From: a virus
Strand: one strand, 5' to 3'
DNA: 45,876 nt
Virus record (IMG/VR): IMGVR_UViG_3300034198_023093
Span: 1 to 45,876 of that record
Positions 8,467 to 15,729 of this stretch are shown here, piece by piece. Numbering within the stretch: position 1 is the stretch's first letter; every line of letters begins with the position of its first letter. The notes below the pieces were generated by a model. That model saw nothing but the letters and a program-made list of their open reading frames with translations. It was not told where the DNA came from and searched no databases. The position numbers were made by a program, and so were the translations under genes.

Positions 8467-8930
8467 CGACTCAAATCTTAAATAGGCGTTCTGACCTAAT
8501 CTTTGATAGGCCGATCCCTACTCAGTTGGGTGTAGCAGAAATCGCGGTCAATACAAACCCAGCAGAGCCGGGGTTGTTTGTGCCTGATAGTACTCCGTCA
8601 CCCGGGACAGGTCTGATAAAGATCGGCCCTACAGCAATCGGAACCACTGCTCCTAACAGCACGCCGAGCGGGTATGGTTTTCTATCGAAAGGCGAGTCCT
8701 GGTTGGACACCTCAAGTACTCACATCTTGAAACTTTATGATGGAACTTCTTGGCAGAGTGTAAAGGCTGTTGTATCCATCAGCGCAGGTAAGGCTCCAAC
8801 TCCTGCAAACGGGCAAATGCACTACGATAAAACTGACACAAAACTTTACACTTATGAACAATCGACCAGCACCTGGCTCACTGACGTTTCAGTCGGAACT
8901 CGGCTGTTATTTGAAGCTAACTACAGGTAA
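8463..8930 (+). CDS. Tail protein with GTR-LFE C-terminal motif
   Basis: 155 aa from the ATG at 8463, in an ATGA overlap with the large tail gene; the longer frame from 8439 is less likely. The N-terminal part (NRRSDLIFDRPIPTQLGVAEIAVNTNPAEPG, in two pieces) resembles the start domain of phage fibres. The middle has TSWQSVK-type fibre repeats. The end VGTRLLFEANYR repeats the end of the 3150-3629 protein. Confidence 0.65.
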   Translation: MTTQILNRRSDLIFDRPIPTQLGVAEIAVNTNPAEPGLFVPDSTPSPGTGLIKIGPTAIGTTAPNSTPSGYGFLSKGESWLDTSSTHILKLYDGTSWQSVKAVVSISAGKAPTPANGQMHYDKTDTKLYTYEQSTSTWLTDVSVGTRLLFEANYR

Positions 8931-8937
8931 AAAGCCA

Positions 8938-9195
8938 TCACGAACCACCCTTAGTCATGAGGTAGTCCAGGATTCTATCCAATTTATTGTGAACCGCTTG
9001 TACCTCCCTTAAAAAATCTTCCTTGAGCACATAATCATGCAGTACAGTACTTTTTAAAGAGTCAAGCTCAGTTTCAATTTTCTCAAACCGCTTATCAAGT
9101 ACTTCTTTGGCTGATTTGTGCCATTTGATGATTGTTCCCAATGCGCCCACTGCTCCTGAAAATGCGGCGCCAGCAAAAACTTCTAGGGACATCAT
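8938..9195 (-). CDS. Small membrane-anchored coiled-coil protein (holin-like candidate)
   Basis: 85 aa, convergent with the preceding tail gene. Residues about 3-25 (LEVFAGAAFSGAVGALGTII) form one hydrophobic segment. The rest is a charged heptad-like helix (RFEKIETELDSLKSTVLH, EVQAVHNKLDRILDYL). One N-terminal membrane helix plus a coiled coil fits holin-like or spanin-like accessory proteins of phages. It lies alone on the - strand inside the tail module, as such genes often do in cyanophages. The function is inferred. Confidence 0.6.
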   Translation of the reverse strand: MMSLEVFAGAAFSGAVGALGTIIKWHKSAKEVLDKRFEKIETELDSLKSTVLHDYVLKEDFLREVQAVHNKLDRILDYLMTKGGS

Positions 9196-9272
9196 CTACG
9201 TGTTGTATCTCTTCTCTTATTCTAAAAGAGTGAATCAACTAAAATAGACCCTGACAATACCAGTGCTTTTAT

Positions 9273-9929
9273 ATGGCAACGCAGGTTCAGTTTCGCCGAG
9301 GCACCACTGCGCAAATTGCTGCTTTTGCAGGTACTCAGGCAGAAGTGGTGGTCGATACTTCGAAGACAACTTGTGTGGTTTGTGATGGTTCTACTCCTGG
9401 CGGTTTTCCGCTTTTACGTGAAGACGGAACTAACACAGCGCTATCTCCTGGTTCGTTAAACAGCTGCGCACTGAAATTTGCTAGTAACGCAGGCACGGGA
9501 CTCATCAGCCCAAGCACTGGAACCCTGGCATTAGTTGCTAGTGGTATTCAAGGTTTATTGGTCACCTCTTCAGGAGATTTAGCCATCCCTGGTAATGTAA
9601 CGTTAGCCGGAACCTTGAGTCTGGCCGGACCGGTCCTCAGGGCAGCTCCCTCATCTCAAACTACAAGTTTTACTGTAACGCCGTCCGTATCCAGATACGT
9701 GTGTAATGGAACAGGTACAATCACAGTCACACTTCCTAGCGCAGCTACGTATACTGGATTTGAGCTGCTGATCAAAACCGTTGCAGCACAGGCTGTAGTG
9801 TCGGGCTCCAGCGACGTTGTGCCTTTGACAGGGGGTAGTCAAGGCACTGCCATTCTAAGTGCCGCAGCAGGAAAATGGGCTTCTCTTGTAAGCGACGGAA
9901 CCTCTTGGATCATCATGAGTGGTAACTAG
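9273..9929 (+). CDS. Tail-fibre protein with mtd-like N-terminus
   Basis: 218 aa. It begins MATQVQFRRGTTAQ and continues GTQAEVVVDTSKTTCVVCDG, the 'RRGTTAQ ... E...DT' opening of phage fibre domains related to the major tropism determinant N-terminus. The middle is a Gly/Thr/Ser beta repeat (NVTLAGTLSLAG). The C-terminal half ends in a compact beta domain with GKWASLVSDGTSWIIMSGN, a common fibre tip. Probably a receptor-contacting fibre. Confidence 0.7.
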   Translation: MATQVQFRRGTTAQIAAFAGTQAEVVVDTSKTTCVVCDGSTPGGFPLLREDGTNTALSPGSLNSCALKFASNAGTGLISPSTGTLALVASGIQGLLVTSSGDLAIPGNVTLAGTLSLAGPVLRAAPSSQTTSFTVTPSVSRYVCNGTGTITVTLPSAATYTGFELLIKTVAAQAVVSGSSDVVPLTGGSQGTAILSAAAGKWASLVSDGTSWIIMSGN

Positions 9930-9971
9930 ACCCGTTTTACGTTAAACTGAGTGAGACACACAAGGTAAACA

Positions 9972-10754
9972 GTGGCCGATCTCGACATTACCTCTAAGCA
10001 AGTTACCTGGTTCAAGAAGAAACCAGTGGCTGCTGATACTTTGCCAAACGATAAAAAAGCGCGTGTTGTTAAGGGACGCACATATCGAGGATGTACTCCG
10101 GTTGGACATCAAGACGGGCATACTCACCTGGACATGGGAGTCCTGGGTGACTGGTGGGTGTTTGATGAACACTGGCTCGGTCTTGTTCCAGCCAAAAAGC
10201 TGTATGCAGAAGATGGGAATTTAAGGTATCTCAGAAACTTCCCTTACTTCTGGCAACAGGATAATGGAAATGAAGGGTGGAGGCAGTGTCAATCAAGTTC
10301 GATTGCAATGTGTCTGAAATATCTCAATGTCCCAGGTATTAATGACGATATTGATTATTTGCACTATGTAAATAAGTACGGAGATACGACTACTCGAGCC
10401 GCACATTATAGGGCTTTAAGTGAACTCAAGGTCCCCGCCGCTTTCAAAATGAACCTTGATGAGATTGACATCAAAGCTCAAATTGACTCAGGTAAGCCTG
10501 TACCTGTAGGGATTCTCCATCACGGCACAGTAGATTCTCCACGGGGGGGAGGCCATTTCATCGTGATCACCGGTTACTCTGGTGACGATTTTTGGTTGGT
10601 GCAGGATCCGTTTGGAGAACTTGATCTGGTCAACGGTTACTGGCTGGAGCAAACCCCTACGGCAGGTAAGAATCAACACTATTCCTTCCGTAATCTGAAG
10701 TCCAGATTGTTCGTAGGAGGTGGAGCATCTGGTTGGGGATGGATTTTCCAATGA
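9972..10754 (+). CDS. C39-like papain-fold peptidase, probable endolysin
   Basis: 260 aa from GTG at 9972. A small SH3-like part (VVKGRTYRG) is followed by a C39_2-type cysteine peptidase domain. The Cys is C106 in WRQCQSSSIAMCLKYL, the His is H195 in GGGHFIVITGY, and an Asp/Asn-position residue is D212 in VQDPFG. All three catalytic positions are present. In phages such domains can cut peptidoglycan peptides, so an endolysin or virion hydrolase is likely. The short hydrophobic gene that overlaps its stop supports a lysis cassette. Confidence 0.7.
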   Translation: MADLDITSKQVTWFKKKPVAADTLPNDKKARVVKGRTYRGCTPVGHQDGHTHLDMGVLGDWWVFDEHWLGLVPAKKLYAEDGNLRYLRNFPYFWQQDNGNEGWRQCQSSSIAMCLKYLNVPGINDDIDYLHYVNKYGDTTTRAAHYRALSELKVPAAFKMNLDEIDIKAQIDSGKPVPVGILHHGTVDSPRGGGHFIVITGYSGDDFWLVQDPFGELDLVNGYWLEQTPTAGKNQHYSFRNLKSRLFVGGGASGWGWIFQ

Positions 10755-10942
10755 ACGGAACGCAGCTTCACAACCTTGCTTTAGGGTTTCAAGATTTTTC
10801 TACAATCCTGTTTAACCTGCATATTGTTTCGTTGTGTATCATTAACTTGACTAAGAGCCCAGGCACTGAAGGCATCGAGTCCAGGTTATACCGCACTTTG
10901 GAAATGTTGGCAGGATTATTAACACCGTTGGCTAAGCGCTGA
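10751..10942 (+). CDS. Small hydrophobic protein overlapping the peptidase stop
   Basis: 63 aa from the ATG at 10751, in an ATGA overlap with the peptidase gene. One moderately hydrophobic segment (FSTILFNLHIVSLCIINL) and a basic C-terminus (LLTPLAKR). Position and size suit a holin or holin partner, but the hydrophobic stretch is short of a clear membrane helix. Low certainty on function. Confidence 0.55.
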   Translation: MNGTQLHNLALGFQDFSTILFNLHIVSLCIINLTKSPGTEGIESRLYRTLEMLAGLLTPLAKR

Positions 10943-10964
10943 TCTTGCTTATTACTTAAATAAC

Positions 10965-11156
10965 ATGAATACTATTGATGAATTAGAGTCCGATTTGCTT
11001 CAAAAATTAAACACCCTCGAAGTAGAGATTCGCTCTACAGAGAACAAACTTCTCTCATTGAAAGAGGTTTACCTGAAGACTTCGGGGGGTTTGGATGCCA
11101 TTACCTTCGTCAAAAGTCTTCCAGCTTTTAAGGATGAAGCCGCGACTCGGATTTGA
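10965..11156 (+). CDS. Small coiled-coil protein
   Basis: 63 aa, Leu/Glu/Lys-rich heptads (LESDLLQKLNTLEVEIR) predict a coiled coil. The last 19 bases lie antisense to the tRNA-Thr gene. Small coiled-coil proteins often follow lysis genes in phages. No family is recognised. Confidence 0.5.
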   Translation: MNTIDELESDLLQKLNTLEVEIRSTENKLLSLKEVYLKTSGGLDAITFVKSLPAFKDEAATRI

Positions 11157-11212
11157 ACCGAGGATAACCTGATTACAAATCAGGTGCAGTAGGCCAGCTG
11201 TGCTATCGCGGC
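11138..11212 (-). tRNA. tRNA-Thr (anticodon UGU)
   Basis: Reverse complement folds as a normal cloverleaf. The acceptor stem GCCGCGA pairs with TCGCGGC, the anticodon stem CCTGA pairs with TCAGG, and the loop TTTGTAA gives anticodon TGT with T33 in place. The T arm is CTCGG-TTCAAAT-CCGAG. No CCA is encoded. It reads ACA and lies five bases from a second tRNA, forming a pair against the direction of the surrounding genes. Confidence 0.92.
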
Positions 11213-11217
11213 AGTGG

Positions 11218-11300
11218 TAGGAGCGACGGGGGTCGAACCCGTACAATCACAGATTATCGGAGCTTAAATCCGATGCGTCTACCAATTTCGCCACGCTCCT
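11218..11300 (-). tRNA. tRNA-Leu (anticodon UAA)
   Basis: Reverse complement gives acceptor stem AGGAGCG/CGCTCCT, D arm with GGTAGACGC, anticodon stem TCGGA/TCCGA with loop TTTAAGC (anticodon TAA), a long class II variable arm, and T arm ACGGG-TTCGACC-CCCGT. The long variable arm fits leucine. No CCA is encoded. It reads UUA, a codon favoured in the AT-richer tail genes. Confidence 0.92.
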
Positions 11301-11370
11301 AAGCCCTGCAATCATACAGTACAGAACAGGTGTGTGCACCGTAGTTTTAGGTCAGATTCATGATGTGCTC

Positions 11371-11778
11371 ATGTTTCACTGCGAAAACGACCTTCTTGCA
11401 AACCTGATTGTTCTCAGCCCCAAGATCGCACGTAAACGATTTCGAGAGGGCATCTTCAAAGATTGGGAGTGGTGCTGTGCTTATTGTGACAAACAATTAA
11501 GCACGTCTGAAGCAACAATTGACCATGTGATTCCAAAACACAAAGGAGGCCACAGCACAAGGAACAACATGGTCTGCTCCTGTTCTGTTTGCAATAGGAA
11601 CAAAGGATCGCAGAACGTGTTTGAGTACATGAGCCCTGATAACGCTCATTATTCAGAGCAAAGGGTTGGTAAACTTAAAGAATGGATGGATCAGCGACCC
11701 TGTTCCGTAAGACTCTTTACAGAATTACCCGGAACGATTAGGTACTCCGATGAAGCAACAACAGCCTGGGCAACCTGA
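11371..11778 (+). CDS. HNH endonuclease
   Basis: 135 aa from ATG 11371; a GTG at 11332 would add 13 residues, but family members typically begin at the MFHCENDLLANL position. Motifs are CCAYCDKQL (first CxxC), then TIDHVIPKHKGG (the HNH His with zinc-finger support), then CSVCNRNKGS (second CxxC). This is the zinc-stabilised HNH fold, cutting DNA as a homing or packaging-type nickase. It lies next to tRNAs, where homing endonucleases often insert. The final stretch overlaps a 56-aa reading frame. Confidence 0.8.
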   Translation: MFHCENDLLANLIVLSPKIARKRFREGIFKDWEWCCAYCDKQLSTSEATIDHVIPKHKGGHSTRNNMVCSCSVCNRNKGSQNVFEYMSPDNAHYSEQRVGKLKEWMDQRPCSVRLFTELPGTIRYSDEATTAWAT

Positions 11779-11920
11779 TCCGAAAGAGTTTGCTAGTGGG
11801 TACGCTAGTCAAGTGGCCAGAGCCGTCGAAGAACTTCAGAAAGAGCGCAGTGAGGAGTATCCTTTACTGACAGGTCAGGTTGGCAACACGGTTTCAGATC
11901 GAGCTTCGAATTACGCTTAG
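11750..11920 (+). CDS. Small protein, 56 aa
   Basis: ATG 11750 to TAG 11920, overlapping the HNH stop by 29 bases. Begins MKQQQPGQPDPKEFASGY and then has an amphipathic helix (VARAVEELQKERSEEY). It ends two bases before the next gene, so it is translationally linked. No motif. It fills an otherwise unexplained gap. Confidence 0.55.
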   Translation: MKQQQPGQPDPKEFASGYASQVARAVEELQKERSEEYPLLTGQVGNTVSDRASNYA

Positions 11921-11922
11921 TT

Positions 11923-12195
11923 ATGGCAGACAGAGCTAAAGCTAAACACTTGGCCAAGGAGCACATGAAGTGCAACTGCCCGCACAAGGCCCCCCCTGGC
12001 GACACCCATAAATGGGTGGTTAAATCCTGCCATGACGGTGAAGAGAAGATCGTCCGATACGGTCGTCGAGGCTATCAGGACTATACGCAACATCACGATC
12101 CTGAGAGGAGAAAGAACTTCCGAGCTAGGATGAGGTGTGATGAGCCAATGGATAAAAACAGTGCTCGTTACTGGGCCTGCTCAAAACTCTGGTGA
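11923..12195 (+). CDS. Conserved Cys-rich cyanophage-type protein
   Basis: 90 aa with a basic Cys/His-rich pattern: CNCPHK, KSCHDGEEKIVRYGRRGY, RRKNFRARMRCDE and a C-terminal SARYWACSKLW. I recall this RARHKC/ARYWxCK layout from conserved hypothetical proteins of cyanophages. Possibly zinc-binding and virion-associated. Not named. Confidence 0.7.
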   Translation: MADRAKAKHLAKEHMKCNCPHKAPPGDTHKWVVKSCHDGEEKIVRYGRRGYQDYTQHHDPERRKNFRARMRCDEPMDKNSARYWACSKLW

Positions 12196-12200
12196 TCTAG

Positions 12201-12671
12201 ATGGCTAAGACGACAACCGACAAAACAACTCCCTGCTACTGCCACTTGACACAGTGTTTGCGGGATTCTGTTCACGTTTACCACCAGACCCAGCTAGTCC
12301 ACTGGAATTTGATGGGCAGCAAATTTTATGAAATTCACTTGTTGACTGAACGAATTTACCAGGAGATGGAGGAGGGTAACGACACGATTGCCGAGCACAT
12401 CCGATCTCTTGATATCGGTACACCTAAAACGGTCGAAGACTTGGTATATTCAACTATGCCAGAGGTTCCTCTGGAAAACTGTTTTAATCAAGATCCAATT
12501 ATTCTCCAGCTCGCAACCAACCATAATCTACTTGCTCTAAAGTTTGAAGAGCTGATTAAGATGTCGGAACAGCTGGGAGATCAATTAACACTCGATCTTG
12601 GCGTCGAGCGTGGGCGTGTGCACAAGAAAAATCAGTGGCTGCTAAAGTCAAATTTAGATTACAAGAAGTAA
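12201..12671 (+). CDS. Dps-like ferritin
   Basis: 156 aa. The core QLVHWNLMGSKFYEIHLLTE and GNDTIAEHI is the Dps (DNA-binding protein from starved cells) signature. The ferroxidase ligands sit at H34, H46, E50, D61 and E65, exactly the 12-4-11-4 spacing of E. coli Dps (H51, H63, D67, D78, E82), with one conservative D-to-E change. The C-terminal helix VHKKNQWLLKSNL also fits. Dps oligomers oxidise Fe(II) with peroxide and store iron, and many bind DNA. No long Lys-rich DNA-binding tail is present. It lies five bases from the next fibre gene. Confidence 0.75.
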   Translation: MAKTTTDKTTPCYCHLTQCLRDSVHVYHQTQLVHWNLMGSKFYEIHLLTERIYQEMEEGNDTIAEHIRSLDIGTPKTVEDLVYSTMPEVPLENCFNQDPIILQLATNHNLLALKFEELIKMSEQLGDQLTLDLGVERGRVHKKNQWLLKSNLDYKK

Positions 12672-12675
12672 GTAA

Positions 12676-13023
12676 ATGTCTAACGCTCCTATTTTTGTTG
12701 ATACTCTTTTTTGCTACCCTGCGGCACTTACAGCCACGGGTACAACATCTATCTGCGTAATCGCTGACCAAGACAACGCAGGCTCAGTGTCTACGGCATT
12801 CCAGGTTACAGTCGCTTCGATCGGAACTTCTGTTATTGTTCGTTTTGAAGGTAGCTTAGATGGGACAAATTTCTTTGCTTTAGCAGCAACTGATACAACG
12901 ATTAGTAGTAACGGAACCACAGGTTACAATTTTCCTAACTTTCCTCTTAAAGCTGTTCGTGGGAGGTTGGTAACAATTACTACCGGAACACCCACTGTTA
13001 CTTTTGTTATAGCTGCCAAGTAA
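12676..13023 (+). CDS. Small beta-sandwich fibre protein, paralogue of 17005-17349
   Basis: 115 aa. Shares with the 17005 gene the layout F-Y-P near the start, then VIVRFEGSLDGTNFFAL, NFPLKAVRGRL and a final VTFVIAAK. The Thr/Val-rich beta structure is typical of fibre or decoration modules. The five-base gap after the Dps gene implies one transcript. Function inferred from context. Confidence 0.65.
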   Translation: MSNAPIFVDTLFCYPAALTATGTTSICVIADQDNAGSVSTAFQVTVASIGTSVIVRFEGSLDGTNFFALAATDTTISSNGTTGYNFPNFPLKAVRGRLVTITTGTPTVTFVIAAK

Positions 13024-13028
13024 ACCAC

Positions 13029-13370
13029 ATGTCAGTCCATCCTGCTACCTACGACGATACTATCAGGACACAGGCTGTCTATGATATGACGTTGCAATTT
13101 CAGGATAGCAACGGTAGAAATATTGATCTTACCGGTTGGACTGTTTCTGCACAAATCTGGAATATCGGCAAAACCACACAATATGCAACTTTTACTGTTG
13201 ATAATTCTGGTGCGGCATCTGGTGTTGTTGTACTAAGTTTGACTACAACACAGACGACTTCTTTGCCAATAGGAACTGCGTATTACGATGTACTGCTTAC
13301 TAACTTGTCGGGAAGAAAAGAGTATTATTTAAAAGGAACTTTTTATATTCAGCAGGGGTATTCAACATGA
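13029..13370 (+). CDS. Fibre-base protein
   Basis: 113 aa: YDMTLQFQDSNGRNIDLTGW, ALS-type beta strands, QTTSLPIGTAYYDVLLTN and GRKEYYLKGTF. This is an all-beta domain I associate with baseplate upper or fibre-attachment proteins. Overlaps the collagen-like gene by four bases. Confidence 0.65.
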   Translation: MSVHPATYDDTIRTQAVYDMTLQFQDSNGRNIDLTGWTVSAQIWNIGKTTQYATFTVDNSGAASGVVVLSLTTTQTTSLPIGTAYYDVLLTNLSGRKEYYLKGTFYIQQGYST

Positions 13371-13711
13371 CCGCTGTATATCAAATTCTTGTTACGACCA
13401 CTAACAGTTCTGTTCTTGTAACAGTAACTGATACAAGAACTGTCTCAGTAATAACTGCTGGGCCACAAGGACCAAAAGGCCTTACAGGGGACACTGGACC
13501 ACCAGGTCAATCTGGAGCGTCCGCATATGTGTTTCAGCAGGCAGCGCCTGCCACTACCTGGACCATTAACCACAACCTGGGCTATCGGCCCAGTGTTGAG
13601 CTGCTGGATTCTGGCAGCCAGGAGATTGATGGGGATGTATCACACCCGAGCATCAATCAAACCCTTGTAACCCTTACTCCAGCAACAGCGGGTTTGGCCC
13701 GACTGATCTAA
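13367..13711 (+). CDS. Collagen-like tail fibre
   Basis: 114 aa, ATGA overlap with the preceding gene. A Gly-X-Y stretch (GPQGPKGLTGDTGPPGQSG) forms a short collagen-like triple helix. It is followed by a receptor-tip domain (WTINHNLGYRPSVELLDSG, then SINQTLVTLTPATAGLARLI) common at the ends of phage fibres. Probably trimeric. Confidence 0.75.
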   Translation: MTAVYQILVTTTNSSVLVTVTDTRTVSVITAGPQGPKGLTGDTGPPGQSGASAYVFQQAAPATTWTINHNLGYRPSVELLDSGSQEIDGDVSHPSINQTLVTLTPATAGLARLI

Positions 13712-13731
13712 CCACTTATTGAGGTACCATC

Positions 13732-14523
13732 ATGGCCCGCAAATTTTTTACTGACATCGACATGCAGTCGGTGTCAAAAGTTGTCAACCTTCCCAGCCCT
13801 ACAGCCTCCGGTGATGCCGTCCCGAAGTCCTATGTGGATTCTGCGATTGAGGGCCTGGCCTGGAAAGACTCGTGCCGAGTTGCTTCTCAAGCGAACCTAA
13901 GCATCGCCACCCCCGGCGCAACAATTGATGGGGTGACGATGGTCTCACAAGATCGTGTGTTGGTTAGAGCCCAGACAGCAGGTGCTGAGAACGGGATTTA
14001 TGTGTGGAACGGTGCTTCGGTTGCGCTGACGCGCTCACTGGACGCTACTACATTTGACGAGCTGGAACAGGCGGTAGTGTCTATCGAGGAGGGCACTAGC
14101 GCTAGTGCCACGTACCGACAAACGGCGGTAAATGGGACGCTCGGAACAACAACAATCACTTGGACTACGTTTGGAACCGGTGCGCCAGCCGCTAGTGAAA
14201 CCACCTCCGGTATTGCTGAGCTTGCAACTCAGGCTGAAACTGATGCAGGTACTGATGATTTACGAATTGTTACTCCACTAAAGCTGACAAACTGGTCTGG
14301 TCGGATCAAGAAGTTTTCAGCTAACATCGGAGATGGTAGTGCCCTTACCTACACAGTGACGCACAGCCTGAACACCCGCGATGTGATTGTTCGCGTATTC
14401 CCTAACAGTGGGCAGTTTGATGACGTTGAGGTTGATGTGCAGCGTACTTCTGTGAACGCTGTCGCCTTGGTGTTTGCAACCGCACCAGCAACCAACGCCT
14501 ATCGCGTTGTGGTGATTGGCTAA
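13732..14523 (+). CDS. Tail-fibre protein
   Basis: 263 aa, with a GAGGT site before ATG 13732. MARKFFTDIDMQSVSKVVNLPSPTASGDAVPKSYVDSAIEGL contains the fibre spacer P-x-A-x-G-D-A-x-x-K-x-Y-V-D. ENGIYVWNGASVALTRSLDA follows, then ETTSGIAELATQAETDAGTDD and a C-terminal tip ending AYRVVVIG. All are standard long-fibre modules. The stop overlaps the next start by one base. Confidence 0.75.
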   Translation: MARKFFTDIDMQSVSKVVNLPSPTASGDAVPKSYVDSAIEGLAWKDSCRVASQANLSIATPGATIDGVTMVSQDRVLVRAQTAGAENGIYVWNGASVALTRSLDATTFDELEQAVVSIEEGTSASATYRQTAVNGTLGTTTITWTTFGTGAPAASETTSGIAELATQAETDAGTDDLRIVTPLKLTNWSGRIKKFSANIGDGSALTYTVTHSLNTRDVIVRVFPNSGQFDDVEVDVQRTSVNAVALVFATAPATNAYRVVVIG

Positions 14524-15413
14524 TGGCAAGGCGATTTTTAACTAATCTTCAGCTAACCGACCCAGGTACCGCACCTGCGGCAGATGCGTCAGGTTTGGTT
14601 ATTTATCCGACCTCCCTGGCCGAACGCTACATGCTGGCCATGCAAGGCCCGACTGGTTTTGCCACAGTGCTGCAGCCAAACATCTTCTCCAACAGCATCA
14701 TGATGTTTGCGCCACAGAGCGGAACAGTGGGAACGGGCGGCAATGCGTTTCAAACATCATGGACGTCTAATGGAACGGTTACCCATTCGGCGCTTAACCC
14801 CAGCATTTTTGGTGCCTGTGGTAGAAACACAACCTTCGCAAACGTTGCCGCGACAACAAATCAGCAACTTGGTCCGCGCATGAACACTGCCGCCGAGCGG
14901 TGCTTCTTTCGTGGAGCCATTTCCAATACGGGAGGATTTTTTTACTATTCTCGTTTTCGCCCAAACTTGGTTACATCAACCTCAAGGCTCTTTACAGGGT
15001 TACAAGGAAACTCAGCAACAGCGTCTATCTGTATTAGTGACACACCAGCTGGTCCCTACTGCGGTCTTCAGCACAACAGCACTGATCCAGCATCAGGTGC
15101 AGGCTCCCTGAACTTTGTCACACATGACGGTACGACCAGGAACGCATTGCCAATAACACCTTTTAGCAATTTAGTAAATGACGCGCCATTACTTGATTTC
15201 ATGATGTATTGCCCCCCTGCGGGGGATAGAATCTATTTTAGACTCGTTGAGTTGGCATTCAACATTCCCCACACAAATAGCACGACAGCAAACCTTCCAG
15301 CAGCAACGGTATTGATGTCCCCCCAATGTCAAGTGAGTAACGGCACTTTGAACACCACAGTTAACACCGTCAATATTAGCGTGAACAAAATATACGTTGA
15401 GAGTATTATATAA
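14523..15413 (+). CDS. Receptor-binding fibre-tip candidate
   Basis: 296 aa. The opening MARRFLTNLQLTDPGTAP parallels the previous fibre, so both may dock on the same site. The middle and C-terminal parts are unique, Ser/Thr/Asn-rich beta strands, with Cys in RCFFRG and GPYCGLQH. The TAATG overlap with the preceding stop and the ATGG overlap with the next show a tight operon. Likely host-range determinant. Confidence 0.65.
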   Translation: MARRFLTNLQLTDPGTAPAADASGLVIYPTSLAERYMLAMQGPTGFATVLQPNIFSNSIMMFAPQSGTVGTGGNAFQTSWTSNGTVTHSALNPSIFGACGRNTTFANVAATTNQQLGPRMNTAAERCFFRGAISNTGGFFYYSRFRPNLVTSTSRLFTGLQGNSATASICISDTPAGPYCGLQHNSTDPASGAGSLNFVTHDGTTRNALPITPFSNLVNDAPLLDFMMYCPPAGDRIYFRLVELAFNIPHTNSTTANLPAATVLMSPQCQVSNGTLNTTVNTVNISVNKIYVESII

Positions 15414-15718
15414 TGGAACCAAACTACGCTGGGTTTTGGGCAGCATTTAAGTCCACCAACGCTTGGATTGGTCTGATGTCAATGTCCAGATACTCCGAAG
15501 CCGTTGAGTTGCGCACCCTGCGGATGCGAGTGGAGATGTTGGACGCGATCAATGGTAACCCTAATCAGTCTGACATTCAAGAAGCAATCTGGCGACTAGT
15601 GGAACTAACGGGCAGCAGCGCCCAGGAGACGCAGCTACAGGAGCTGGTAGGGCTTCTCGTTCTGTACGGCTTTACCCCGACCTACTCCCTCCTTCCGGCA
15701 GACCCGGCGACCCTTTAG
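15413..15718 (+). CDS. Small helical protein, possible fibre chaperone
   Basis: 101 aa, mostly helical, with LRTLRMRVEMLDAINGNPNQ and EAIWRLVELTGSSAQE. Position between a fibre tip and the protease gene suits a fibre-assembly chaperone. No family is recognised. Confidence 0.55.
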   Translation: MEPNYAGFWAAFKSTNAWIGLMSMSRYSEAVELRTLRMRVEMLDAINGNPNQSDIQEAIWRLVELTGSSAQETQLQELVGLLVLYGFTPTYSLLPADPATL

Positions 15719-15729
15719 CCATCACCACG

